Assembly (NCBI RefSeq): GCF_013044505.1
Contig: NZ_JABERD010000047.1
Span: forward strand, 1 to 54,880
Direction of reading: 5' to 3'
Length of the DNA: 54,880 nt
From: Streptomyces sp. S3(2020)
Lineage (GTDB): Bacteria; Actinomycetota; Actinomycetes; Streptomycetales; Streptomycetaceae
In this document: positions 24,103 through 32,035 of the stretch, piece by piece
How positions within the stretch are numbered: position 1 is the stretch's first letter
Layout of the letters: each line of letters opens with the position of its first letter
The notes under the pieces: model-generated
What the model was told of the DNA's origin: nothing
Seen by the model: the letters and a program-made list of their open reading frames with translations, nothing else
The model's database searches: none
Program-made: the position numbers and the translations under genes

Positions 24103-24960
24103 ATGGTCGAGGAGCTGGTGGCGGCGGGAGCTGTACTCGCGTCCGCCGGAGCGGTGTACGTGATGGCGGCGGCGAGGGTCGTCAAACAGTACGAGCGGGG
24201 CGTGGTCTTCCGGCTGGGCAAGCTCCGCTCCGAAGTGCGCGGGCCGGGGTTCACGATGATCGTTCCGGGCATCGACAAGCTCCGGAAGGTCAACATGCAG
24301 ATCGTGACGATGCCGGTGCCCGGGCAGGAGGGCATCACCCGGGACAACGTCACGGTGCGGGTGGACGCGGTCGTCTACTTCAAGGTGACCGCGCCGGCCG
24401 AGGCGATCGTCCGGGTGGAGGACTACCGGTTCGCGGTCGCGCAGATGGCCCAGACCTCGCTCCGGTCCATCATCGGCAAGAGCGAGCTGGACGATCTGCT
24501 GTCCGACCGCGAGAAGCTCAACCAGGGACTGGAGTTGATGATCGACAGCCCCGCCGTGGAGTGGGGCGTCACCATCGACCGGGTCGAGATCAAGGACGTC
24601 TCCCTGCCCGAGACCATGAAGCGCTCCATGGCCCGGCAGGCGGAGGCCGACCGGGAGCGGCGGGCCCGGGTCATCAACGCGGACGCCGAACTCCAGGCGT
24701 CGAAGAAGCTCGCCGAGGCGGCCAAGGAGATGTCCGAGCAGCCGGCCGCGCTGCAACTGCGGTTGCTCCAGACGGTGGTGGCGGTGGCGGCCGAGAAGAA
24801 CTCGACGCTGGTGCTGCCCTTCCCGGTGGAGCTGCTGCGGTTCCTGGAGAGGGCGCAGCCGGCGCCCGGTGCTGTGCAGCAACCGGTGCAGGAGCAACTT
24901 CCGTCTCCCGCGCCCCGCTTGGATCCCGGCCAGGAGGGGTCGATTTCAGGACAGGACTAG
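24103..24960 (+). CDS. SPFH/Band 7 (slipin/stomatin-like) membrane protein
   Basis: 285 residues. A single N-terminal membrane helix (about 5-25) precedes 'VKQYERGVVFRLGKLRSEVRGPGFTMIVPGIDKLRKVNMQ', the stomatin/slipin SPFH signature, then 'NVTVRVDAVVYFKVTAPAEAIVRVEDYRFAVAQMAQTSLRSIIGKSELDDLLSDREKLN' and an Ala/Glu-rich helical region. Slipins form membrane microdomain oligomers. No NfeD partner gene is adjacent, which is unlike many bacterial slipins. C-terminal 40 residues are Pro/Gln-rich. ATG 24103 has a G-run upstream. Confidence 0.9.
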   Translation: MVEELVAAGAVLASAGAVYVMAAARVVKQYERGVVFRLGKLRSEVRGPGFTMIVPGIDKLRKVNMQIVTMPVPGQEGITRDNVTVRVDAVVYFKVTAPAEAIVRVEDYRFAVAQMAQTSLRSIIGKSELDDLLSDREKLNQGLELMIDSPAVEWGVTIDRVEIKDVSLPETMKRSMARQAEADRERRARVINADAELQASKKLAEAAKEMSEQPAALQLRLLQTVVAVAAEKNSTLVLPFPVELLRFLERAQPAPGAVQQPVQEQLPSPAPRLDPGQEGSISGQD

Positions 24961-25016
24961 ACCTCACAGGCTGCTCATTGGTTACCCGCACGTAGTGTTT
25001 GCACTGCGAACTCGCC

Positions 25017-25026
25017 TGGCGTGACT
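25017..25026 (+). promoter_or_regulatory. Possible AdpA-type site before second streptogrisin-type protease
   Basis: TGGCGTGACT matches the AdpA consensus TGGCSNGWWY at 9 of 10 positions, 168 bases before the start. AdpA is known to activate streptogrisin-type protease genes in S. griseus. A weak motif, so only suggestive. Confidence 0.25.
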
Positions 25027-25193
25027 GTGTACCGTCAATATCTGGGGGGCGTGCAACCGCGTTCTACGCGCGTCCGGAACTCAACCTTGTGCGCTCCCCG
25101 CCGGGTTCGGAAGAGTAAGGGCTCGTCAACCAGCCTTCCGGCCCGCGAGGTCCCCACAACCGACCGGGCCGACCCCCCACAGGAGGACGCGAG

Positions 25194-26276
25194 TTGAAGC
25201 ACCGACGCATACCCAGGCGGCGGGCGGCCCTGGCAGGTGCGGGAATCGCCGCACTCGTCGCCGCGGGCATCACCTTCCAGACTGCGAACGCCAGTGAGCC
25301 CACGAAGACCGCCGAGCCCCAGGCCCTCTCGGTCGCCGCGGCCGGAAAGCTCGCCTCGGCCCTCGGCGAGGACCTCGGGACCGCGGCGGCGGGAACGTAC
25401 TACGACGCGAAGACCAGGAACCTCGTCGTGAACGTCCTCAGCGAGACCGCCGCCGACACCGTCGAGGCGGCCGGCGCCAAGGCGCGGGTCGTGGCGAACT
25501 CCCTCGCCGAGCTGAAGGGCGCCCGCTCCACGCTCCAGCAGGACGCGACGATCCCGGGTACGTCCTGGGCGACCGACCCGACCACCAACAAGGTGGTCGT
25601 CACCGCCGACCGCACGGTCTCCGACACGGAGTGGGCCAAGCTCACGAAGGTCGTCGACGGGCTCGGCGCCACGGCCGAACTCCAGCGCACGAAGGGGGAG
25701 TTCAAGCCCTTCGTCGCGGGTGGTGACGCGATCACCGGTGGCGGCGGGCGGTGCTCGCTCGGCTTCAACGTGGTCAAGGGCGGTCAGCCGTACTTCCTCA
25801 CCGCCGGGCACTGCACCGAGTCCATCTCCACCTGGTCGGACTCGAGCGGGACCGAGATCGGCACGAACGAGGTGTCCAGCTTCCCGGACAACGACTACGG
25901 GCTGGTCAAGTACACCGCCGAGGTCGACCACCCGAGCGAGGTGAACCTCTACGACGGGTCCGCGCAGGCGATCACCGGGGCCGCGGAGGCGACGGTCGGG
26001 CAGTCGGTCACACGCAGCGGCTCCACGACACAGGTGCACTCCGGGAAGGTCACGGGGCTGGACGCGACCGTGAACTACGGGAACGGCGACATCGTCAACG
26101 GGCTGATCCAGACGGACGTCTGCGCCGAGCCCGGGGACAGCGGTGGCTCGCTGTTCTCCGGGAGCAGCGCGATCGGGCTCACCTCGGGTGGCAGCGGTGA
26201 CTGCACCTCCGGCGGGGAGACGTTCTTCCAGCCGGTGAGCGAGGCGTTGGCGGCCACGGGGACGTCGATCGGCTGA
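25194..26276 (+). CDS. Secreted serine protease, streptogrisin D / alpha-lytic type (S1E)
   Basis: 360 residues. Twin-Arg-rich N-terminus and signal helix (AGAGIAALVAAGITFQTANA), then a long alpha-lytic-protease type propeptide (about 35-173, with 'YDAKTRNLVVNVLSETAADTVEAAGAKARVV' and a second half similar to the paralog's propeptide). The mature enzyme starts VAGGDAI at 174. Triad His206 (TAGHC), Asp234 (DNDYGL), Ser316 (GDSGGS). Secreted protease needing its propeptide for folding. TTG start with AGGAGG 7 bases upstream. It lies 2.8 kb after a related gene, so the two are likely old duplicates. A strong terminator follows. Confidence 0.93.
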   Translation: MKHRRIPRRRAALAGAGIAALVAAGITFQTANASEPTKTAEPQALSVAAAGKLASALGEDLGTAAAGTYYDAKTRNLVVNVLSETAADTVEAAGAKARVVANSLAELKGARSTLQQDATIPGTSWATDPTTNKVVVTADRTVSDTEWAKLTKVVDGLGATAELQRTKGEFKPFVAGGDAITGGGGRCSLGFNVVKGGQPYFLTAGHCTESISTWSDSSGTEIGTNEVSSFPDNDYGLVKYTAEVDHPSEVNLYDGSAQAITGAAEATVGQSVTRSGSTTQVHSGKVTGLDATVNYGNGDIVNGLIQTDVCAEPGDSGGSLFSGSSAIGLTSGGSGDCTSGGETFFQPVSEALAATGTSIG

Positions 26277-26291
26277 CGGTTCGTGGTTCGT

Positions 26292-26330
26292 GGTGGTGCG
26301 GGCGGGATTCGGCTTCCCGCCCGCACCACC
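26292..26330 (+). terminator. Hairpin terminator after second protease
   Basis: Perfect 16-bp stem, 26292-26307 with 26315-26330, loop TTCGGCT, 16 bases after the stop. Confidence 0.88.
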
Positions 26331-26447
26331 TGTGCGGGTTTCGTGGCCGGGTACGGGGCCCCTGCGGTGGCCTTCGCGGGGGTGGAGCGCCGTCGGCGGA
26401 CGCGGGCCGGCTCGTGGCGGTCTCCTGCCGACGGCCACCCGGGCGTG

Positions 26448-27494
26448 CTACGGCGTCCGAGTCGGCAGCGGTTCGTCCTCGCGCTTCTTGCGCAGTCCCG
26501 CCGCCCCCAGTGTGATCGCGATCCCGGCCGCCGCCCATGCCGACAGCACCAGCAGGGCGGCGGTCGTGTCGTTGCCCTTGAAGTAGGCGATCGAGCGGGC
26601 CGCCCAGGTCCCCGCGCCCGGTGGCAGCGCCGGGCCGATCGCCCGCCAGAACGGCGGCAGCATCGGCAGCGGGAAGGCCCCGCCCGCGCTCGGGTTGCCC
26701 GCGATCACCACGAGCAGGATCGCGACGCCGATGCCGACGATCCCGAAGATCGCCTGGAGGGCGAGGGTCGCCGCCCCCACCGCGAAGGTGACCAGCGCGC
26801 CGAGTCCCCAGAGGGCCGGCACGCTGCCCGGCAGGGCGTCCAGGATCGGCCCCACGATCACCGCGCCGCCCAGTCCGCCGACGATCGACACCAGCGCCAT
26901 CACGACCAGCCGGATCACCGCGCGGCGCGGGTTGGCGGGACGGGCGCCGGTGCTGATCGCCAGGATCGAGGCGCACAGATAGCCGCCGACGCACCAGCCG
27001 ACGACCAGGTAGAAGGCCGAGAGCCCGTCGAAGTCCTGGGACGAGGCCGGGGCCACGTCCACCGTCTTGAGGCTCCGCCGCTGGGGGGCCTCCAGGGCGG
27101 TGAGGTACTTCTCCAGAGTGGTGGCGAGGACGGTGCCGCCACCGCTCGCGACGAGGAGCGTGTCGGTCGTCCCGGCCGGGTCGATGACCAGCGCCCCGTC
27201 GATGTCCCGGTTCATGATCTGCTTCCGGGCGGTCGCCTCGTCGGCCACCGCGCGCGGGTCCAGGGGCGAGCCGGGCAGCTTCTCCATCCGGGCCACCGCC
27301 TGCGCGGCGACGGCCCGTGGCGCGGCCACCCCGAACGGCACGTCCTTCGGCTTCGGATTGTGCAGCGCCCCCACGTAGGAGGCGATGAACAGCAGCTGGA
27401 GGGCGATCACTCCGAGGACGAGTAGCGTGGCGCGCGGGGTGACCGCGTCTTTGACCTCGGCGAGGAAGCCGTTCTGGGTGCCGTTCTGTGTCAT
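26448..27494 (-). CDS. YhgE/Pip-like or ABC-2-type membrane protein
   Basis: 348 residues. One N-terminal helix (about 25-45, LLVLGVIALQLLFIASYVGAL), an outside domain of about 120 residues ('DVPFGVAAPRAVAAQAVARM', 'DIDGALVIDPAGTTDTLLVASGGG'), then five hydrophobic helices to the C-terminus. This topology is that of YhgE/Pip and ABC-2 permease-like proteins, with the 'IDGALVI' motif common in the outside domain. No ATPase is adjacent. ATG 27494 is chosen because upstream residues are non-coding in character. Divergent from dnaE2. Function unknown. Confidence 0.75.
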   Translation of the reverse strand: MTQNGTQNGFLAEVKDAVTPRATLLVLGVIALQLLFIASYVGALHNPKPKDVPFGVAAPRAVAAQAVARMEKLPGSPLDPRAVADEATARKQIMNRDIDGALVIDPAGTTDTLLVASGGGTVLATTLEKYLTALEAPQRRSLKTVDVAPASSQDFDGLSAFYLVVGWCVGGYLCASILAISTGARPANPRRAVIRLVVMALVSIVGGLGGAVIVGPILDALPGSVPALWGLGALVTFAVGAATLALQAIFGIVGIGVAILLVVIAGNPSAGGAFPLPMLPPFWRAIGPALPPGAGTWAARSIAYFKGNDTTAALLVLSAWAAAGIAITLGAAGLRKKREDEPLPTRTP

Positions 27495-27552
27495 GTCCCC
27501 ACAGTCCGAGGTGAGGGACGTTTCCGCAGGTGGGAGGCGGCCGAACGGTTGT

Positions 27553-27566
27553 CGTACAGATGTTCG
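27553..27566. promoter_or_regulatory. LexA/SOS-like box 1 upstream of dnaE2
   Basis: CGTACAGATGTTCG, one mismatch from CGAACRNRYGTTCG. It lies just upstream of a -10-like TATGGT at 27577-27582. Confidence 0.55.
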
Positions 27567-27598
27567 GGATTGGGGGTATGGTGGGGGTGGGGCTGTTG

Positions 27599-27612
27599 GG
27601 AACTGATGTTCG
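27599..27612. promoter_or_regulatory. LexA/SOS-like box 2 upstream of dnaE2
   Basis: GGAACTGATGTTCG: GAAC-N4-GTTC core, two mismatches from CGAACRNRYGTTCG, 16 bases before the GTG start. Together with box 1 it suggests damage-inducible control by LexA. Confidence 0.6.
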
Positions 27613-27627
27613 ATAATGGAGGCGCGG

Positions 27628-30600
27628 GTGCCAGGGTTCACGCATCTGCACACCGCCTCCGGGTTCTCCCTGCGCTACGGCGCCTCCCACCCGGAGCGGC
27701 TGGCCGAGCGCGCCTCCGAGCGGGGCATGGACGCCCTCGCCCTCACCGACCGCGACACCCTCGCGGGCACGGTCCGCTTCGCCAAGGCCTGCGCGAAGGC
27801 AGGGGTGCGACCGGTGTTCGGTGCGGAGCTGGCGGTGGAGGAACACGCGCCCGTACGGCGGGAGCGGCGCCGCGCGCCCGTGCGCGGAGGTGCCTTCATC
27901 GACGAGTCGACACCCCGTGTCACCTTCCTCGCCCGGGACGGCGCCCACGGCTGGGCCGACCTGTGCCGGCTCGTCACGGCGGTCCACGCGGGAGAGAACG
28001 ATGTGCCCCTGCTGCCCTGGGCCGAGAACGAGGGGGACGGTCTGACCGTCCTGCTCGGCCCCGCCTCCGACGTCGGCCGCGCCCTCGCCGCCGGACGCCC
28101 CGACCGGGCGGCCCGGCTCCTGGCCCCCTGGCGCGAGACCTACGGCGACGCCCTCAGGCTGGAGGCCGTCTGGCACGGCCGCGAGGGCACCGGGCCCGGC
28201 TCCCTGCGCCTGGCCGCCCGCACCGTCGGCTTCGCCGCCGAACAGCGGGTGCGTCCCGTGCTCAGCAATGCCGTCCGCTACGCCGACCCCGGCCAGGGCC
28301 CGGTCGCCGACGTCCTGGACGCCGCCCGCCGCCTGGTCCCCGTCGACCCGACGAAGGAACTGGACTCCGGCGAGGCCTGGCTCAAGGACGCGTCCGCGAT
28401 GCTGACGGCGGCCGAGCGGATCGTGGAGGCCGCGGGCTTCCGGCGCGACACCGCCCACCGTCTGCTGGAGCAGACCCGGGCGACGGCCGCCGAGTGCCTG
28501 GTCGACCCCGAGGACGACCTCGGCATCGGCACCGTCCACTTCCCCGAACCGCACCTGGTCGGTGCGGGCCGCCGCACCGCCCAGCGGACGCTCGCCTCAC
28601 GGGCGGCGGCGGGGATGGTGCTGAAGGGGTACGCCGACCGGCGCGACTACTGGGAGCGGATGCACCGCGAACTGGACATCATCGCCCACCACGGCTACGC
28701 CTCCTACTTCCTGACGGTCGCTCAAGTCGTGGACGACGTGAAGGGCATGGGCATCAGAGTGGCCGCGCGTGGCTCCGGTGCCGGCTCCCTGGTCAACCAC
28801 CTCCTCGGCATCGCCCACGCCGATCCGGTCGAACACGGGCTGCTGATGGAGCGGTTCCTGTCCAGACGCCGGCTGGTGCTGCCCGACATCGACATCGACG
28901 TGGAGTCCGCCCGTCGCCTGGAGGTCTACCGCGCGATCATCGGCCGGTTCGGCACCGAGCGGGTGGCGACGGTCGCGATGCCGGAGACGTACCGGGTGCG
29001 GCACGCGATCCGGGACGTGGGCGCGGCCCTGTCCATGGACCCCGCCGACATCGACCGCATCGCCAAGTCGTTCCCGCACATCAGGGCCCGGGACGCCCGC
29101 GCGGCACTGGAGGAGCTGCCCGAACTCAAGGAGCTCGCGGGGGAGATGGACCGGTACGGGCGGCTCTGGGAGCTGACCGAGGCCCTCGACGCCCTCCCGC
29201 GCGGAGTCGCCATGCACCCGTGCGGGGTGCTCCTCTCCGACGCGTCCCTCCTCGCCCGTACGCCGGTCATGCCGACCAGCGGCGAGGGCTTCCCCATGTC
29301 GCAGTTCGACAAGGACGACGTCGAGGACCTCGGGCTGCTCAAGCTCGATGTGCTGGGCGTGCGGATGCAGTCGGCGATGGCGCACGCGGTCGCGGAGGTG
29401 GAGCGGGCGACGGGGGAGCGGGTCGACCTGGACGCCGTGCCACCGGGTGACCCGGCGACGTACCGACTCATCCGGTCCACCGAGACGTTGGGCTGCTTCC
29501 AGATCGAGTCGCCGGGGCAGCGGGACCTCGTCGGGCGGCTCCAGCCGGCCACCTTCCACGACCTCGTCGTCGACATCTCGCTGTTCCGGCCAGGTCCGGT
29601 CGCCGCCGACATGGTGCGGCCGTTCATCGAGGCACAGCACGGACGGGCACCCATCAGATATCCGCACCCGGATCTGGAGGAGCCGCTGAAGGGGACGTAC
29701 GGGGTCGTCGTCTTCCACGAGCAGATCATCGACATCGTCGACATCATGACCGGCTGCGGCCGTGACGAGGCGGACCGGGTGCGGCGCGGGCTGTCCGACC
29801 CGGAGTCGCAGGGGCGGATCCGGTTCTGGTTCGCGCAGCACGCGGCGGTGAAGGGGTACTCCGCGGAAACGATTCAGCGGACCTGGGAGATCATCGAGGC
29901 CTTCGGGTCGTACGGCTTCTGCAAGGCGCACGCGGTCGCCTTCGCCGTACCGACGTACCAGTCGGCGTGGCTGAAGGCGCACCACCCGGCGGCCTTCTAC
30001 GCGGGACTGCTCACGCACGACCCCGGGATGTATCCGAAGCGGCTGCTGCTGGCGGACGCGCGACGGCGTGGGGTGCCGATCCTGCCGTTGGACGTGAACA
30101 GGTCGGCGGTCGCCCACCGTATCGAACTGGTGTCTGAATCCCCGGTGGTGTGGGGGCTGCGGCTCGCCCTCTCCGACGTGTACGGCATCAGCGAGGCCGA
30201 GGCGGCACGGATCGCGGACGGGCAGCCGTACGCCTCGCTGCTGGACTTCTGGGAGCGGGCCCGGCCGAGCCGGCCGCTCGCGCAAAGGCTGGCCCAGGTC
30301 GGGGCGTTGGACTCCTTCGGCGCCAACCGGCGTGACCTGCAACTGCACTTGACCGAGCTGCACCGGGGAGCGCGAGGCGCGGGCGGTGGCCAACTCCCCA
30401 TGGCCGGCGGACGGAGGACCGCGCCCGCCGGACTCCCGGACCTGTCCTCCGCCGAGAAGCTCAGCGCCGAGCTGGGCGTGCTGTCGATGGACGCCTCCCG
30501 CAACCTGATGGACGACCACCGGGAGTTCCTGGAGGAACTGGGCGTGGTCGACGCACGGCGGCTGCGGGACACACGGCACGGTGAGACGGTCCTCGTCGCG

Positions 30601-31056
30601 GGCGCCAAGGCGGCCACCCAGACGCCGCCGATCCGGTCCGGCAAGCGGGTCGTCTTCACCACCCTGGACGACGGCACCGGCCTGGTCGACCTCGCCTTCT
30701 TCGACGACTCGCACGACGCCTGCGCCCACACCGTCTTCCACTCCTGGCTGCTGCTGGTGCGCGGGGTGGTGCAGCGCCGTGGCCCGCGCAGCCTCAGCGT
30801 GGTGGGCGCGGCCGCCTGGAACCTCGCCGAACTGGTCGAACTGCGCGCCGGGCACGGCCTCGACGCGGTCTCCGCCCGACTGGCGGAGCCCGTGCCGCAA
30901 GGGGCCGGTGGGACGAGTGGAGATCCGACCGGCGGCCGGCGAATCCAAATGCCGACGGGATACGAAATGCATCCGTGGGCGGATCTGCGACCTGCGGGTC
31001 AAGAGCCCTCACAGGTACGGAAGTTGTGGCACCAGAGTCCGGGGAGTGCGGGATGA
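27628..31056 (+). CDS. dnaE2: Error-prone DNA polymerase III alpha subunit DnaE2
   Basis: 1142 residues. The N-terminal PHP domain (FTHLHTASGFSLRYGASHPERL ... LALTDRDTLAGTVRFA) is followed by the C-family polymerase palm with catalytic aspartates in PDIDIDVES (residues about 419-427). A later motif is 'PHPDLEEPLKGTYGVVVFHEQIIDIVD'. QLPMAG after the helix-hairpin-helix region is a likely beta-clamp site, and the OB domain follows ('GETVLVAGAKAATQTPPIRSGKRVVFTTLDDGTGLVDLAFF'). DnaE2 (ImuC) performs translesion synthesis in damage responses. GTG 27628 has GGAGG 5 bases upstream; the ATG at 27616 overlaps that site, so it is less likely. Two LexA-like boxes precede it. Its TGA overlaps the next start (ATGA). 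Confidence 0.93.
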   Translation: MPGFTHLHTASGFSLRYGASHPERLAERASERGMDALALTDRDTLAGTVRFAKACAKAGVRPVFGAELAVEEHAPVRRERRRAPVRGGAFIDESTPRVTFLARDGAHGWADLCRLVTAVHAGENDVPLLPWAENEGDGLTVLLGPASDVGRALAAGRPDRAARLLAPWRETYGDALRLEAVWHGREGTGPGSLRLAARTVGFAAEQRVRPVLSNAVRYADPGQGPVADVLDAARRLVPVDPTKELDSGEAWLKDASAMLTAAERIVEAAGFRRDTAHRLLEQTRATAAECLVDPEDDLGIGTVHFPEPHLVGAGRRTAQRTLASRAAAGMVLKGYADRRDYWERMHRELDIIAHHGYASYFLTVAQVVDDVKGMGIRVAARGSGAGSLVNHLLGIAHADPVEHGLLMERFLSRRRLVLPDIDIDVESARRLEVYRAIIGRFGTERVATVAMPETYRVRHAIRDVGAALSMDPADIDRIAKSFPHIRARDARAALEELPELKELAGEMDRYGRLWELTEALDALPRGVAMHPCGVLLSDASLLARTPVMPTSGEGFPMSQFDKDDVEDLGLLKLDVLGVRMQSAMAHAVAEVERATGERVDLDAVPPGDPATYRLIRSTETLGCFQIESPGQRDLVGRLQPATFHDLVVDISLFRPGPVAADMVRPFIEAQHGRAPIRYPHPDLEEPLKGTYGVVVFHEQIIDIVDIMTGCGRDEADRVRRGLSDPESQGRIRFWFAQHAAVKGYSAETIQRTWEIIEAFGSYGFCKAHAVAFAVPTYQSAWLKAHHPAAFYAGLLTHDPGMYPKRLLLADARRRGVPILPLDVNRSAVAHRIELVSESPVVWGLRLALSDVYGISEAEAARIADGQPYASLLDFWERARPSRPLAQRLAQVGALDSFGANRRDLQLHLTELHRGARGAGGGQLPMAGGRRTAPAGLPDLSSAEKLSAELGVLSMDASRNLMDDHREFLEELGVVDARRLRDTRHGETVLVAGAKAATQTPPIRSGKRVVFTTLDDGTGLVDLAFFDDSHDACAHTVFHSWLLLVRGVVQRRGPRSLSVVGAAAWNLAELVELRAGHGLDAVSARLAEPVPQGAGGTSGDPTGGRRIQMPTGYEMHPWADLRPAGQEPSQVRKLWHQSPGSAG

Positions 31057-32021
31057 CCATCCTCTGCGTACGTTTCCAGCTGCCGCCGACGGGCGAGGCG
31101 GCCCTGCCGGGCCTGCTCGGGCTGCTGGAGGAGTTCACACCGGTCGTCGAGGCGCTGCCACCGGACGCGGCACTGGCCGATCTGCGGGGCGCCGAACGGT
31201 ACTTCGGGCGGGACGCCGTCGAACTGGCCTCGGTGATCCGGGTCCGTGCCCTCGCGCTGTACGGGGTCGACTGCGTGATCGGCGCGGGGCCGGGCCGGAT
31301 GCTGGCCCGGATGGCGATGACGGACGCGCGGCCCGGACTGACCCGCGCGGTGACCGAGGAGGAGAGCGTGGACTTCCTCGCCGAGAAACCCGTCGGCGCG
31401 CTCCCCGGCGTCGGCACGGCCACCGCCCGCACCCTGTGCGAGTACGGTCTCGACACCCTCGGCCGGGTCGCCGCCGCCCCCCTGTCCACGCTCCAGCGCC
31501 TGGTGGGTGCGCGGGTCGGCCGCGAACTGCGGGAGAAGGCGGGCGGAGTCGACCGCGGCCGGGTGGTCCCGAACGCGATCTCCCGCTCCTTGGCCACCGA
31601 ACGTCCCTTCACCCGCGACGAGTTGGACGCGGACCGGCATCGCCGCGCCCTGCTCTCGGCCGCCGACGAACTGGGCGCCCGACTGCGTGCCCTGGACAAG
31701 GTCTGCGGCGCCCTCGCCCTCACCGTCCGCTACGCCGACCGTTCCTCGACGACCCGCACCCGCACCCTCAAGGAACCCACCGCGCACTCGGCCGCGCTGA
31801 CCAGGACGGCCTACGGGATGTACGAGGCGCTCGGCCTCCAGCGCGCCCGGGTCCGCTCGCTGTCCCTGCGCGCCGAGAGCCTCGGCCCCGCCGAACAGGC
31901 CTCCCACCAGCTCACCTTCGACCCCGCCGACGAGAAGCTCCGCCGTGTCGAGGAGGTCGCGGACCGCGTGCGGGCCAGGTTCGGACCGCACGCGGTGATG
32001 CCGGGGGCGCTGGCGGCATGA
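31053..32021 (+). CDS. ImuB-like Y-family polymerase homologue lacking catalytic acids
   Basis: 322 residues. The Y-family layout is seen: palm start 'TILCVRFQLPP' where active enzymes have DMDAFFAS, then 'LADLRGAERYFG' where active enzymes have SIDEAYLD(L/V). Next come the helix-hairpin-helix thumb 'EKPVGALPGVGTATARTLCEYGLDTLGRVAAAPLSTLQRLVGARVGREL' and the little finger. The metal-binding Asp of motif I and the DE pair of motif III are absent, as in ImuB. A beta-clamp motif QLTFD is at residues 286-290. With dnaE2 just upstream (4-base overlap) it should tether DnaE2 to the clamp rather than polymerise. No ImuA' gene follows. Confidence 0.85.
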   Translation: MTILCVRFQLPPTGEAALPGLLGLLEEFTPVVEALPPDAALADLRGAERYFGRDAVELASVIRVRALALYGVDCVIGAGPGRMLARMAMTDARPGLTRAVTEEESVDFLAEKPVGALPGVGTATARTLCEYGLDTLGRVAAAPLSTLQRLVGARVGRELREKAGGVDRGRVVPNAISRSLATERPFTRDELDADRHRRALLSAADELGARLRALDKVCGALALTVRYADRSSTTRTRTLKEPTAHSAALTRTAYGMYEALGLQRARVRSLSLRAESLGPAEQASHQLTFDPADEKLRRVEEVADRVRARFGPHAVMPGALAA

Positions 32022-32023
32022 CG

Positions 32024-32029
32024 TAGGGT
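32024..32029 (+). promoter_or_regulatory. -10 element of a leaderless promoter
   Basis: TAGGGT ends 6 bases before the ATG at 32036, with no Shine-Dalgarno sequence between. This is the same spacing as at 7782 and 36224. Confidence 0.45.
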
Positions 32030-32035
32030 GCGCGC

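Noticed and set aside
28597..31002. 801-residue ORF on minus within dnaE2
   Set aside because: Antisense to the catalytic body of DnaE2; composition is typical of a reverse-frame shadow.
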